Part shown: positions 7,814 to 16,467 of the stretch, piece after piece
Layout: each line of letters begins with the position of its first letter
Numbering within the stretch: the first letter of the stretch is position 1
Assembly: GCA_035656495.1 (NCBI GenBank)
Contig: DASRSL010000273.1
Coordinates: 1 to 64,000 of the forward strand
Direction: 5' to 3'
Origin: Roseiarcus sp035656495
GTDB taxonomy: Bacteria > Pseudomonadota > Alphaproteobacteria > Rhizobiales > Beijerinckiaceae
Length of the DNA: 64,000 nt
The notes under the pieces: generated by a model
The model's input: the letters and a program-made list of their open reading frames with translations, nothing else
Told to the model about the DNA's origin: nothing
Databases searched by the model: none
Translations under genes and position numbers: made by a program

Positions 7814-8128
7814 TGCCGCTCTCTCCTGATTCGAGGCGATGAGCGACGCTTTTATACGTCATTTTCGGAACATACGCCACTTGCGGAGCACACAGGGGCA
7901 ATCGACTGAAGTTTTGGGTGACAAACGGACGAGAAACTGAATCTGTCGTGATCCTCTGATTCGTTTGGAGGATGGTCGATGACGTCTGGGGATGCGGCTG
8001 CAGAGGCGGTGAAGGAACAATCGAAGGCAGGCCGTCAAGGGTTGCGTTCGGGTCAAAACTCGGGACGAAGGCGGAGGGCTCGTGGCGCATGGCCGCAAGC
8101 CCTCCAACTCGATCAACGCAGGCCGCTC
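7814..8128. other. Intergenic region between mscL and the pirin gene
   Basis: About 315 bases containing the mscL ribosome-binding site at its left end. The open frames here are short and overlap in several phases with no start signal. I see no gene, clear promoter or repeat. Confidence 0.5.
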
Positions 8129-8833
8129 TTAGGGCGCCATGTCGAAGACGAGCGCCTCGGCCCCGGCGCGGGCCTCGAGGCGAAGCTCGCTCGCGCCGCT
8201 GATCGAGATCCCGTCTCCGGCGCGCAGCATCTCACCGTTCACCGCCAATTCGCCGTCGACCACCTGGACCCAGGCGCCGCGTCCCGCCGTGAGGCGATGC
8301 GTCGCCGACTTCCTCGGCTCGAGCAGGGTTGCGTAGAGATCGACGTCCTGATGGATGACGACCGAACCCTCGCGCCCGTCGCGCGAGCCCACCAGCCGGA
8401 GTTTTCCGCGCTTCTCCTCGGCCGGGAAGGTCTTCTGCTCGTAGCCCGGCTTCAGACCCTGGCGCTCGGGGATGATCCAGATCTGCAGGAAATGGACGGG
8501 GTCGGCCTCGCTCGCGTTGTACTCGCTGTGGCGCACCCCCGTGCCGGCCGACATCCTTTGCACGTCGCCCGGCCGGATCACCGACGACGCGTCCGTGCTG
8601 TCGCGGTGCGCCAGGGCGCCCTCGACGACGTAGGAGATGATCTCCATGTCGCGATGCGGGTGGGTCGGGAACCCGCCGCCCGGCGCGACGCGGTCCTCGT
8701 TGATGACGCGCAGCGGCCCGAAGCCCATGTGGTCCGGGTCATAATAGCCGCCGAAGGAAAACGTGTGCTTGCTGTCGAGCCAGCCGAAATTGGCCGAGCC
8801 GCGCTCTTCCGATCTTCTGATGACGCTGTTCAT
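8129..8833 (-). CDS. Pirin family protein (YhaK-like)
   Basis: A 234-residue bicupin protein. The N-terminal cupin carries the metal-binding pattern PTHPHRDMEIISYVVEGALAH and later VRHSEYN (pirin H-x-H, H, E ligands), about residues 57-110. The C-terminal cupin is more degenerate, ending with GASELRLEARAGAEALVFDMAP. Pirins bind iron; some act as quercetin dioxygenases, others as redox-sensitive regulators. It is divergently transcribed from a LysR-family gene across a 110-base gap, an arrangement often seen for yhaK-like genes, so the LysR protein is its likely regulator. Exact function cannot be read from the sequence. Confidence 0.92.
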   Translation of the reverse strand: MNSVIRRSEERGSANFGWLDSKHTFSFGGYYDPDHMGFGPLRVINEDRVAPGGGFPTHPHRDMEIISYVVEGALAHRDSTDASSVIRPGDVQRMSAGTGVRHSEYNASEADPVHFLQIWIIPERQGLKPGYEQKTFPAEEKRGKLRLVGSRDGREGSVVIHQDVDLYATLLEPRKSATHRLTAGRGAWVQVVDGELAVNGEMLRAGDGISISGASELRLEARAGAEALVFDMAP

Positions 8834-8943
8834 GAGTTCATGCTCGCTGGTGAGTATTGCCGTTGCCGCCTATCTAAGATGACCTGCATTACGAGACAAT
8901 ATGCTGATTTAGGCGCAGACCGTCTCCTGTCTGGATACAATCA

Positions 8944-9864
8944 ATGGACAAGCTCGGCGCGATGAACGCCTTCGCCAAAGTGGTCGCCCTCGGCAGTTTT
9001 GCCGAGGGCGCGAGGGCGCTGGGAACGACTCGGTCTGCGGTGAGCAAGGCGGTGATGGAGCTCGAGCACGTTCTCGGCGTTCGTCTCCTCGATCGAACGA
9101 CCCGGCGCGTCCGGCCGACCGAGGCGGGGCTCGCCTATTACGAGCGCTGTCTCGACATCCTGGCGCGCGTCGAGGAGACGGAAATGCAGGTGGCGCGCCT
9201 GCACGGCGAGCCGCGAGGGGTCCTCAAGCTGAACGGCCCGGCCTCGTTCGGCGCGCTCTATCTGGCGCCGGCCGTCGCCGAGTTCATGGGCCGGCATCCG
9301 AAGCTCAAGATCGAGCTGACGCTGACCGACCGCCTCATCGACCCGATCGAAGAAGGCGCGGACGTTACGGTCCGGATCGCGGAGCTGGCCGACTCGAGCC
9401 TTATCGCGCGAAAGCTCGCGCCGGCCCGGCGAGCGTTCGTCGCCTCCCCCGACTATGTCGCAAGCCATGGGCAGCCCATGGAGCCCGACGACCTCGCCCG
9501 CCACGCCTGTCTGACCTATGGCCACACGACCATGCTGCAGCGCTGGCGGATCGTGCGCGACGGCGAGGCGCTCAGCGTCCCGATCGATTCCGTCCTCTGT
9601 TCCAACAGCGGCGACGCTCTTCGGGCGGCGGCCTTGGCGGGACGCGGCGTCGCGCTTCTGCCGACGTTCCTGGTCGGACGGGACATCCAATCCGGAAGCC
9701 TCAGGACCGTCCTCGACCGCTTTCCGCAGCCGGCGCTTGCCATTCACGCGCTCTTTGCATCGAACCGCTATCTTGCCGCCAAGACTCGTGCGTTCATCGA
9801 CTTCCTCGCCGAGCGCTTCGGCGAGGAGCCGGAATGGGACCGCTTTCGCCGCTCGCCAGCCTGA
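8944..9864 (+). CDS. LysR-family transcriptional regulator
   Basis: 306 residues. The N-terminal winged helix is clear (FAEGARALGTTRSAVSKAVMELEHVLGVRLLDRTTRRVRPTEAG read in pieces, about 15-62). A periplasmic-binding-like effector domain follows (about 90-295) with LTDRLIDPIEEGADVTVRI and the SGDALRAAALAGRGVALLPTF block typical of the CrgA/DmlR-like LysR subgroup. It starts at the ATG at 8944 and is divergent from the pirin gene, which it probably controls. Two cytochrome genes follow on the same strand, but with a 130-base gap carrying their own ribosome-binding site, so co-transcription is uncertain. Confidence 0.93.
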   Translation: MDKLGAMNAFAKVVALGSFAEGARALGTTRSAVSKAVMELEHVLGVRLLDRTTRRVRPTEAGLAYYERCLDILARVEETEMQVARLHGEPRGVLKLNGPASFGALYLAPAVAEFMGRHPKLKIELTLTDRLIDPIEEGADVTVRIAELADSSLIARKLAPARRAFVASPDYVASHGQPMEPDDLARHACLTYGHTTMLQRWRIVRDGEALSVPIDSVLCSNSGDALRAAALAGRGVALLPTFLVGRDIQSGSLRTVLDRFPQPALAIHALFASNRYLAAKTRAFIDFLAERFGEEPEWDRFRRSPA

Positions 9865-9994
9865 GGCGTCCGCCGGAGCCTTGGTTCTGGCGAGGTCTTT
9901 GCGTGGACATGATTTTCGGATCGAAATTGGCGCGTTGCGTTTTGCGACTCGGGAGTCGCCGAGGTCGGCGACCAACAAGGAGGCGGAGGCAGCC

Positions 9995-10447
9995 ATGATG
10001 AGGACGATGTTTGCGATCGTCGCGGTTACGGCGAGCGCCGGGGTAGCGCTGGCGGCGGCGACCGGCGCCGCGGCGATCAAGGAGCGCCAGGACCTGATGA
10101 AGGCCGACGGCGCGGCGACGAAGCCGGTCGTGGCGATGCTGCAGGGCAAGGCGCCGTTCAATCTCGCGACGGTGCAGAAGACGTTGAAGACCTACGTGAA
10201 CGCCATGAGCAAGGAGCCCGATCTTTTCCCGCCCGACAGCAAGACGGGCGACAAGACGCAAGCCTTGCCCGCCATCTGGGAGGACGACAACCTCGCCGAT
10301 CTCACTACGCGGTTCAAAAAGCTGGGCGCGGACGCCTCCGCCGCGCTCGCCTCGATCAAGGACGAGGCGAGTTTCAAGGCGACGATGCCGGGCGTGCTCA
10401 AGAACTGCGGCGGCTGTCACGAAAAATACAAGGCGAAGCAGCAGTAG
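9995..10447 (+). CDS. Cytochrome c' (class II c-type cytochrome)
   Basis: 150 residues with an N-terminal signal peptide (FAIVAVTASAGVALAAATG) and a single C-terminal haem motif CGGCH near residue 138, the hallmark of four-helix class II cytochromes. Family members bind or detoxify NO or carry electrons in the periplasm. The four-helix spacing is consistent: the first helix starts IKERQDLMK and the last ends NCGGCHEKYKAK. The start is the ATG behind AAGGAGG (9977-9983). The next gene, a diheme cytochrome, begins 33 bases after the stop, so the two are probably one transcript and redox partners. GTG and ATG in-frame starts further upstream lack a good site. Confidence 0.92.
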   Translation: MMRTMFAIVAVTASAGVALAAATGAAAIKERQDLMKADGAATKPVVAMLQGKAPFNLATVQKTLKTYVNAMSKEPDLFPPDSKTGDKTQALPAIWEDDNLADLTTRFKKLGADASAALASIKDEASFKATMPGVLKNCGGCHEKYKAKQQ

Positions 10448-10480
10448 CGGACCCGCGAGCCCGCAACGGCTGAGCGGGAC

Positions 10481-11437
10481 ATGCGCGCATGGATGGCCTC
10501 TGCGTTCGGCCTCGCCGCGATCCTCGTCGCGGCCGGGGCCGCCGCGGCATGGTTCGTGACCGCACCCCGCCGGATCTCCGCGGAAGTCGCGGCGGCGGTG
10601 TCGGAGCCCGGCGATCCCGAGACGGGGAAGACCGTTTTCTACATCGCCGGCTGCGACTCCTGCCACATGTCGCCGGGGCAAAAAGACCCGCTGCGCCTCG
10701 GCGGCGGCATGGAGCTGAAGACGCCGTTCGGCTCGTTCTATCCACCGAACATTTCGCCCGACCCGAAGGATGGGATCGGGTCATGGAGTGCGGCCGACTT
10801 CGCCAACGCCGTGATGGCGGGGGTGACGCCGCGCGGCCGGCATCTTTATCCGGCGTTGCCCTACACGTCCTATTGCCGCATGTCGATCAAAGACGTGCGC
10901 GACCTGTTCGCCTTCCTGCGCACGACACCGCCGGTCTCGGGGCGCGCGCCGTCGAACGCGCTCGTCTTTCCGTTCGCGATCCGGCGCGGGATCGGGTTCT
11001 GGAAGCTGCTCTACATGCCTCGGATCGATCCGATCGCGGTCAATCCGACTGGCGAGGAGGCGCTGGGCCGCTATCTGGTCGAGGGGCCAGGACATTGCGC
11101 AGAATGCCACTCGCCCCGTGACCTTATCGGGGGAATCATCGCGCAGCGCCGGCTGACCGGCGGCCCGCTCCCGGACGGCAAGGGCAAAGCGCCCGACATC
11201 ACCGCGCACGGCCTCAGGAACTGGTCGGAGGACGACGTCGCCACCGCCCTCTCGACCGGCTTCACCCCGACGGGCGACGTGCTCGGCAGCGCGATGGCCG
11301 CGGTGGTCCGCAGCCTCTCGAACGCGCCGTCGGCCGACCTCGCGGCGATCGCCCATTACCTCAAGACGTATGACGCGGGAGCGGCGCGCCAAGAGGCCCC
11401 CGCCCCACAGCCGCCGGTCGAACTGCGCCACGATTGA
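10481..11437 (+). CDS. Membrane-anchored diheme cytochrome c
   Basis: 318 residues. The N-terminal hydrophobic segment (ASAFGLAAILVAAGAAAAWFV) is a signal-anchor. Two class I haem motifs, CDSCH (about residue 58) and CAECH (about residue 207), define two cytochrome c domains, as in the cytochrome subunits of alcohol or aldehyde dehydrogenase complexes and in thiosulfate-type shuttles. The tail is Pro/Ala-rich. It directly follows the cytochrome c' gene. No dehydrogenase subunit is adjacent, so the electron donor is not known; transfer between the two cytochromes in the periplasm is the simplest reading. Confidence 0.9.
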   Translation: MRAWMASAFGLAAILVAAGAAAAWFVTAPRRISAEVAAAVSEPGDPETGKTVFYIAGCDSCHMSPGQKDPLRLGGGMELKTPFGSFYPPNISPDPKDGIGSWSAADFANAVMAGVTPRGRHLYPALPYTSYCRMSIKDVRDLFAFLRTTPPVSGRAPSNALVFPFAIRRGIGFWKLLYMPRIDPIAVNPTGEEALGRYLVEGPGHCAECHSPRDLIGGIIAQRRLTGGPLPDGKGKAPDITAHGLRNWSEDDVATALSTGFTPTGDVLGSAMAAVVRSLSNAPSADLAAIAHYLKTYDAGAARQEAPAPQPPVELRHD

Positions 11438-11598
11438 CACGGGATGAAATCGGCCGCCAAACGGCCAGCTTCGCCGTCCGTCACGGAGAGCGCGGCGCCG
11501 AGACGATTCACGGACGGACCGGCAGAGCCGCCTCAGTGAACCCGGGGTTAAGGGAACGACGATAACATCCGCGGATCCTTCACGTTGTCGGGCGTCTC

Positions 11599-11745
11599 TT
11601 GACCGGAACATTCCGTTTCGTCCTTGCGCTGATCGTCGTCTTTTCGCACCTTGCGGGATCGAGATACGCCGCGCACATGGGCTTCTACGCCGTCAGGGCG
11701 TTTTTCGTCCTGTCGGGCTACGTGATGCCCGATGGCTTTCGGACG
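11599..11745 (+). pseudogene. N-terminal fragment of an acyltransferase-3 family protein
   Basis: The frame from TTG 11599 reads FRFVLALIVVFSHLAG, then GFYAVRAFFVLSGYVM, the first two membrane segments and catalytic-histidine region of acyltransferase_3 (O-acyltransferase) proteins. After GYVM the similarity stops and the frame runs into unrelated sequence. A full protein has about 350 residues, so this is a truncated remnant. The gap 11438-11821 holds nothing else that I can recognise. Confidence 0.7.
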
Positions 11746-11821
11746 GGGAGGGCGGCAAGCGGATCGTCGCGGCAGCAAAAGGTTGCCCCGCGTCCCGGCA
11801 GTTGTGACGCCAGGCGATGCT

Positions 11822-13144
11822 TCACCCCCCTTCGTCGTACTCCATCGAAATATCCTTTCCCGTGTAATCCGGCATGAGCCCTGCGGATATCAGGCTGATC
11901 ACCGCGCATATCGCAATGTAGACCGCGATCGCATATCCGCTGCGGTAGTGCGCAAACAGCGCGGTGGCGATCAGCGGCGCCGGTCCGCCGGCGATGACGG
12001 AGGCGAACTGATAGCCGAGCGACGCGCCGCTGTAGCGCAGGCGCGGCGTGAACGCTTCGGCGATCAGCGCCGCCTGAGGTCCGTACATCATGTCGTGCGG
12101 GATCAGCGACAGCACGATGGCGATGAACACAGCCGAGGCGAAGCCGCTGCCCAGCATGCCGAAATAGAGGAAGCCGAACAGCCCGGTCGCGGCCGCGCCG
12201 ATCAGATACATCAAACGCCGCCCGATGCGGTCGGAGATATGACCGAAGAGCGGAATGGAGACGAAGGAGACCACGGAAGCGACCAGCACCGCGCTCAGGA
12301 TCAGGTCGCGCGGCATCTTCAACGTGCTGACGCCGTAGGCGAAGACGAAGGCGGTGAAAATGTAGAACGGCGCCTGTTCGGCCATGCGCACCAAAGCGGA
12401 GAGGATGATTTCCCGCGGCTGGCGCTTCACCACCTCCAGGACGGGGGCGCGCTCGAGACGGTTGGCTTCGACCAGTTGGCGGAACACCGGGGTTTCCAGG
12501 ATGCCGAGGCGGATCCACAGCCCGATGCCGATCAGCACGATGCTGAGCGCGAAGGGGACCCGCCAGCCCCAGGTCGCGAATCCAGGACCCGCCCAGGCGC
12601 TGACCGCCAGGATGACCAGGTTGGAGAGGAACAGACCCGCGGGCACGCCGAACTGCGGCCAGGAGGCGACGAGGCCGCGGCTGCCGTGGCTGCGCGCCCA
12701 TTCCATTGCGATCAGCACCGAGCCTCCCCATTCGCCGCCCACCCCGATGCCTTGCAACATGCGAAGGACGGTGAGGATGACCGCGCCCCAGGCGCCGATG
12801 GCGGCGTAGCCGGGCACGAAGGCGACCAGGAAGGTGGAGACGCCCATCAGCAGCAGGGTGGCGATCAGCGTCGCCTTGCGGCCGATCCGGTCGCCGTAAT
12901 GGCCGAAGATCGCGGCCCCGATCGGGCGGCCGATGAAGCCGACGAAATACGTGCCGAAGGCGGCCAGCGTGCCGGTCACCGGGTCCTCCTTCGGAAAGTA
13001 CAGCGCCGGGAAGATGAGGCCGGCGGCGGTGCCGTAGATGAAGAAGTCGTACCACTCGATGGTTGTGCCGACGGTGGCGGCGATGACCGCCTTGCGCAGC
13101 TCGGCGGCGTGTTCGTCCTCGGACATTGGCGTGGCGTACGCCAT
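11822..13144 (-). CDS. MFS transporter, metabolite:H+ symporter (MHS) family
   Basis: A 440-residue inner-membrane carrier with about 12 transmembrane segments. The N-terminal block VIAATVGTTIEWYDFFIYGTAAGLIFPALYF is diagnostic of the MHS subfamily (ProP, ShiA, citrate and dicarboxylate carriers). FGHYGDRIGRKATL is the MFS loop 2-3 motif, and GGEWGGSVLIAMEWA lies in TM5. The second-half motif is FGHISDRIGRR. The start is the ATG behind GGGAGG seven bases away; the longer frame to 13231 has no such site. Substrate is not predictable; the nearest genes do not suggest one. Confidence 0.93.
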   Translation of the reverse strand: MAYATPMSEDEHAAELRKAVIAATVGTTIEWYDFFIYGTAAGLIFPALYFPKEDPVTGTLAAFGTYFVGFIGRPIGAAIFGHYGDRIGRKATLIATLLLMGVSTFLVAFVPGYAAIGAWGAVILTVLRMLQGIGVGGEWGGSVLIAMEWARSHGSRGLVASWPQFGVPAGLFLSNLVILAVSAWAGPGFATWGWRVPFALSIVLIGIGLWIRLGILETPVFRQLVEANRLERAPVLEVVKRQPREIILSALVRMAEQAPFYIFTAFVFAYGVSTLKMPRDLILSAVLVASVVSFVSIPLFGHISDRIGRRLMYLIGAAATGLFGFLYFGMLGSGFASAVFIAIVLSLIPHDMMYGPQAALIAEAFTPRLRYSGASLGYQFASVIAGGPAPLIATALFAHYRSGYAIAVYIAICAVISLISAGLMPDYTGKDISMEYDEGG

Positions 13145-13323
13145 AACCGATCCTCCCTGCTGCGACATTTTTCTCTGATAATGGATTCGATATATACCTG
13201 TAAAAATTGCACGCGTCATGGCGGCGAACAAGAGGTTTTGGCCGGAATACGCCGGCGGAGGTTCGCCGCTTCTTGCTTCCCCGCCCCGGCCCTCTTATTT
13301 ACGGGACTGAAGGAGCCGTCCGC

Positions 13324-13887
13324 ATGTTCATCCAGACCGAAGCCACCCCCAATCCGGCGACGCTGAAATTCCTGCCCGGCCGCATCGTGATGGAGGAAGG
13401 GACGTTCGAGGCGCGTGACGCGGCCGAGGCCGAACGCTCGCCGCTCGCCAAGGCGCTGATGGAACTGCCGGGGGTCGGCGGCGTCTTCTTCGCCAACGAC
13501 TTCATCTCGGTGACCAAGACCGACGGCGAGTGGCAGCATCTCAGGCCGGCGGTGCTCGGCGTGGTGACCGAATTCTTCCTTTCGGGCGAGCCGCTCCTCG
13601 AGACGGGCGGCGCCGACGCCGTGGCGGCGGGCGAGTTTTTCGACGCCAAGGACGCCGAGACGGTCGAGGCGATCAAGGAGCTGATCGAGACGCGCGTGCG
13701 TCCCGCGGTAGCGGGCGACGGCGGCGACATCATTTTCAGGGGGTATCGCGATCGCGTCGTCTATCTGAAAATGAAAGGCGCCTGCTCCGGCTGCCCCTCC
13801 TCGACCGCGACCTTGAGACACGGAATCGAGAACCTTTTGAGGCACTTCCTGCCTGACGTTCAGACGGTGGAGCAGTGGGAGGGCTGA
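13324..13887 (+). CDS. nfuA: NifU/Nfu-type iron-sulfur scaffold protein
   Basis: 187 residues. The N-terminal Nfu_N domain begins MFIQTEATPNPATLKFLPGR, the typical alphaproteobacterial and mitochondrial NFU1-like start, and spans about residues 1-90. The C-terminal NifU-like domain (about 108-180) holds the cluster-binding CSGC pair in MKGACSGCPSSTATL. It carries or delivers [4Fe-4S] clusters to apo-proteins in the cytoplasm. The start is the ATG eight bases after AAGGAG. A methyltransferase-like gene starts 13 bases downstream, suggesting one transcript. Confidence 0.95.
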   Translation: MFIQTEATPNPATLKFLPGRIVMEEGTFEARDAAEAERSPLAKALMELPGVGGVFFANDFISVTKTDGEWQHLRPAVLGVVTEFFLSGEPLLETGGADAVAAGEFFDAKDAETVEAIKELIETRVRPAVAGDGGDIIFRGYRDRVVYLKMKGACSGCPSSTATLRHGIENLLRHFLPDVQTVEQWEG

Positions 13888-13900
13888 GGCCCACGAGGGC

Positions 13901-14467
13901 ATGATCTACGGTCGGCTCATCCTCGCCTGCTGGCTCGTCTTGATTGCGGTCTGGTTCGCGATGGCGCGCCGGGGCAAGATAGTCGCCGAGCGCGAATCCG
14001 CTTTTTCGACGCTCTCGCACTATGGGCCGCTCGCCGTCGGCATCTATCTTCTGGCGGCGCCGCGCGTGCCGCTCTTTCCGCTCGACCTCCGTTTCGTGCC
14101 GTTCGCCCTGTGGCCAGTCCAGCTTGGCGCGGCGCTGACGGTCGCGGGCGTGGCGTTCGCCATCTGGGCGCGGGCGATGATCGCCGGCAACTGGAGCTCG
14201 AGCGTCACGCTGAAGCGCGACCATGAGCTCATTGTTAAGGGGCCCTATCGCATGGTCCGCCATCCGATCTACACGGGCATTCTCCTCGGCCTGATCGGAA
14301 CGGCGCTCGCCGTCGGCGAATGGCGCGCCCTGCTCGGCGTCGCCATCGCGGCAGCGGCCTTCTGGCGCAAGCTCAGGATCGAGGAGGCGGTGATGCGCCG
14401 GCAGTTCGGCGAGGCCTACGCGCGTTATGCGAAGCGCACGCCGGCGCTGGTGCCGTTCTTGATCTGA
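13901..14467 (+). CDS. Isoprenylcysteine carboxyl methyltransferase (ICMT) family membrane protein
   Basis: 188 residues with about five membrane segments. The conserved C-terminal methyltransferase region reads GPYRMVRHPIYTGILLGLIG (about 112-131), then EEAVMRRQFGEAYARYAKRTPALVPFL (about 158-187), the ICMT/PEMT signature binding S-adenosylmethionine. Bacterial members have varied or unknown substrates; protein prenylation is not implied. It follows the nfuA-like gene by 13 bases and may be co-expressed, though no functional link is obvious. Confidence 0.88.
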   Translation: MIYGRLILACWLVLIAVWFAMARRGKIVAERESAFSTLSHYGPLAVGIYLLAAPRVPLFPLDLRFVPFALWPVQLGAALTVAGVAFAIWARAMIAGNWSSSVTLKRDHELIVKGPYRMVRHPIYTGILLGLIGTALAVGEWRALLGVAIAAAAFWRKLRIEEAVMRRQFGEAYARYAKRTPALVPFLI

Positions 14468-14586
14468 GGCGCGGCCTGGTCAGCTCGAGTCCTCCCCCAC
14501 GGTTTGGCCGCGCCTTGGGGATCATGGCGCGCACCGAGAGCCCGAGTGAATTCACCAAGCCATAGGGCGTCCCTGTTGTTGCGCCT

Positions 14587-14602
14587 ATCTCAAAAATGAG
14601 AT
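14587..14602 (+). promoter_or_regulatory. Operator-like palindrome of the HigBA-type module
   Basis: ATCTCA and TGAGAT flank AAAA, a perfect 6+6 inverted repeat 12 bases before the toxin GTG start. Autoregulation by the downstream HTH antitoxin is the expected use of such a site. Confidence 0.55.
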
Positions 14603-14614
14603 CGCAGGCTTACC

Positions 14615-14950
14615 GTGCCTTGGCGCGTGGAGATTCTCAACGAAACGGTCGCGGAGGAGATCGCCGGCCTGCCAGGCGACATGCAGGCGGGGTTTCTGCG
14701 GCTCGCGGAGCGCATTGCTTCAGCGGGGCTGGAGCGCTTGAGCGAGCCGCACGTGAAGCACGTCGTGGGGAAGCTATGGGAATTGCGGCTGACTGGCCGA
14801 GATGGAATAGCTCGCGCTCTTTGCGTGACCGCGGTCGGACAAAGGGTCGTCGTCCGCGCTTTCAATCAAGAAGACGCAAAAGAACGCCGCGCGCCGAGAT
14901 CGAGCTTGCGCTCGCGCGAGCGAAGGAGATCGAATGACAATTTCGTTTGA
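14615..14950 (+). CDS. HigB/RelE-type toxin with frameshifted C-terminus
   Basis: 111 residues from GTG. The first ~85 match phage-derived Gp49-like HigB toxins: PWRVEILNETVAEEIAGLP, GFLRLAERI, HVKHVVGKLWELRLTGRDGIARALC, VVVRAF. After VVVRAF the frame is lost. A second partial copy at 19165-19278 reads AFIKKTQKTPRAEIELALARADEIE and stops with TGA, the normal family C-terminus. Compared with it, this copy has two extra A residues (TTTCAATC for TTTCATC and AAGAACG for AAGACG), shifting the end to a basic tail, NQEDAKERRAPRSS onward. In the restored frame the stop would overlap the antitoxin start as ATGA. Toxin activity is probably altered or lost. Confidence 0.75.
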   Translation: MPWRVEILNETVAEEIAGLPGDMQAGFLRLAERIASAGLERLSEPHVKHVVGKLWELRLTGRDGIARALCVTAVGQRVVVRAFNQEDAKERRAPRSSLRSRERRRSNDNFV

Positions 14951-15215
14951 CGAACTTAAGGCTCGTCTCCTTGCGGATCCCAAGGTCAAGGCCGAGTACG
15001 ATGCGCTCGCTCCGGAGTTCGAGATAGCCGCAGAACTGCTTAAGGCTCGGCTCCGCGCGGGCCTCTCGCAAGCCGAATTGGCCGCGCGGATGGGCACCAG
15101 TCAATCCACGGTCGCCCGACTGGAAAGCGGGCAAACGCTGCCAAGCACGAAAACCCTTTTGCGCTATGCAAAGGCCACCGGCAGCAAATTCCACGTGCGG
15201 CTGTCCGCAGCTTGA
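14934..15215 (+). CDS. HigA-type XRE family antitoxin
   Basis: 93 residues. A helix-turn-helix is clear: AGLSQAELAARMGTSQSTVARLESGQTLPS (about 46-75), followed by KTLLRYAKATGSKFHVRLS, the usual HigA/HTH_37 C-terminus. It would neutralise the HigB-type toxin and repress the operon through the palindrome at 14587. The ATG overlaps the original toxin stop (ATGA) and lies inside the extended, frameshifted toxin frame. Unlike its partner it looks intact. The 208 bases after it hold no gene. Confidence 0.9.
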   Translation: MTISFDELKARLLADPKVKAEYDALAPEFEIAAELLKARLRAGLSQAELAARMGTSQSTVARLESGQTLPSTKTLLRYAKATGSKFHVRLSAA

Positions 15216-15423
15216 CTGAGCGCAACGCCCATCACCTCGCCATCCTCTCATTGCCCGCAGCGGGTAGATCACCGCGACGATGATGAGCCGGTCGCCACGA
15301 GTCCCACGCTCACGCCGAAGGTGTTCAGCATGGTGTGCGAGGCGCTCGTAAGATTGGCCTATCTGGCGCCAAGGCCGTATCCCGCGCTCACCCTCCTATT
15401 CCGCCTTCGCAAATTCCGCCCCC

Positions 15424-16467
15424 CTACCCGATCCGCTTGCGCGATTTGGCGAAGGTGTCGAAGGCCACGGCAAGGACGATGATGAATCCGATAATGATCT
15501 GTTGGATGTAGGAGGAGACGTTCATCAGCACCAGGCCGTTCAGCAGCACGCCGATCAGCATCGTGCCGACGACGGTGCCGAAAATCGTTCCCACGCCGCC
15601 GAAGAGACTGGTTCCGCCGATGACGACCGACGCGATGACCGTGAGCTCGTAGCCGGTCCCGGCGACCGCCTCGGCCGAATTGAGCCGCGCCGAAAGGATG
15701 AAGGCGCCGAGTCCGGCGAAGAAGCCGGTGAGCACGTAGACGCTGAGAATGATCCGGCGCACGTTGAGGCCGGAGAGACGCGCCGCCTCCGGGTTGCCGC
15801 CGACGGCATAAACCTGGCGCCCGTAGCGCGTGTAGCGCAAGACGACGTGGCAGGCTGCCGCGCAGATCAGAAAGATGATCACCGGCACCGGGATCGGCCC
15901 GATCTTGCCCTGCCCCCACCAGACATAGCTCGTGTCGAAGCCGCTGATCGGCCCACCGCTGCCGAACAAAAGCGCCGCGCCGCGCCAGGCCGACATGCCG
16001 CCGAGGGTGACGACGAACGGCGGGACTTTCAGCCGGGTGATGGCGACCCCCTGGACGAATCCCCCGGCCGCTCCGACGAGAATCGCAATCAGCACCGCTA
16101 CGCCCCAGCCGTAGCCGAGCGCGGCCTCGCCGGAGCCGACGATAAAGCGATGGGCGAGGCCGCCCTTGTCGACCGCCGCCGCCACCATCCCGCAAAAGGC
16201 GAGCAGCGAGCCGACCGACAGGTCGATGCCCGCTGTCAAAATCACGAACGTCATGCCCAGGGACAGGAGCCCGACAATCGAAACCTGGCGCATCACATTG
16301 AGCAGGTTCAACGGGCTCAGAAAGCGGGGCTGGCCGATGGCGAACGCCGTCATCAGGACGGCCAGGAATATGAGCGGGGCAAAGCGGGCGAGAGACCCGA
16401 TCACATCGATCCTCGCCCCGCTGACCGTTTTCGCGCGGGGCGCGTCAGCCGTGCCTGCCTTCCTCAT
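15424..16467 (-). CDS. Sugar ABC transporter permease (RbsC-like)
   Basis: A 347-residue inner-membrane protein of the BPD_transp_2 family with about nine segments. MTFVILTAGIDLSVGSLLAFCGMVAA and the cytoplasmic VGGNPEAARLSGLNVRRI coupling region are the family marks, as is VVIGGTSLFGGVGTIFGTVVG. It is the third gene of an operon in the order binding protein, ATPase, permease; its start overlaps the ATPase stop by four bases. It imports a monosaccharide or related polyol that I cannot name from the sequence. Confidence 0.93.
   Translation of the reverse strand: MRKAGTADAPRAKTVSGARIDVIGSLARFAPLIFLAVLMTAFAIGQPRFLSPLNLLNVMRQVSIVGLLSLGMTFVILTAGIDLSVGSLLAFCGMVAAAVDKGGLAHRFIVGSGEAALGYGWGVAVLIAILVGAAGGFVQGVAITRLKVPPFVVTLGGMSAWRGAALLFGSGGPISGFDTSYVWWGQGKIGPIPVPVIIFLICAAACHVVLRYTRYGRQVYAVGGNPEAARLSGLNVRRIILSVYVLTGFFAGLGAFILSARLNSAEAVAGTGYELTVIASVVIGGTSLFGGVGTIFGTVVGTMLIGVLLNGLVLMNVSSYIQQIIIGFIIVLAVAFDTFAKSRKRIG

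Noticed and set aside
11732..13366. 544-codon plus-strand frame over the MFS gene
   Set aside because: Antisense shadow of a clear MHS-family transporter, His/Gln/Arg-rich and without motifs.
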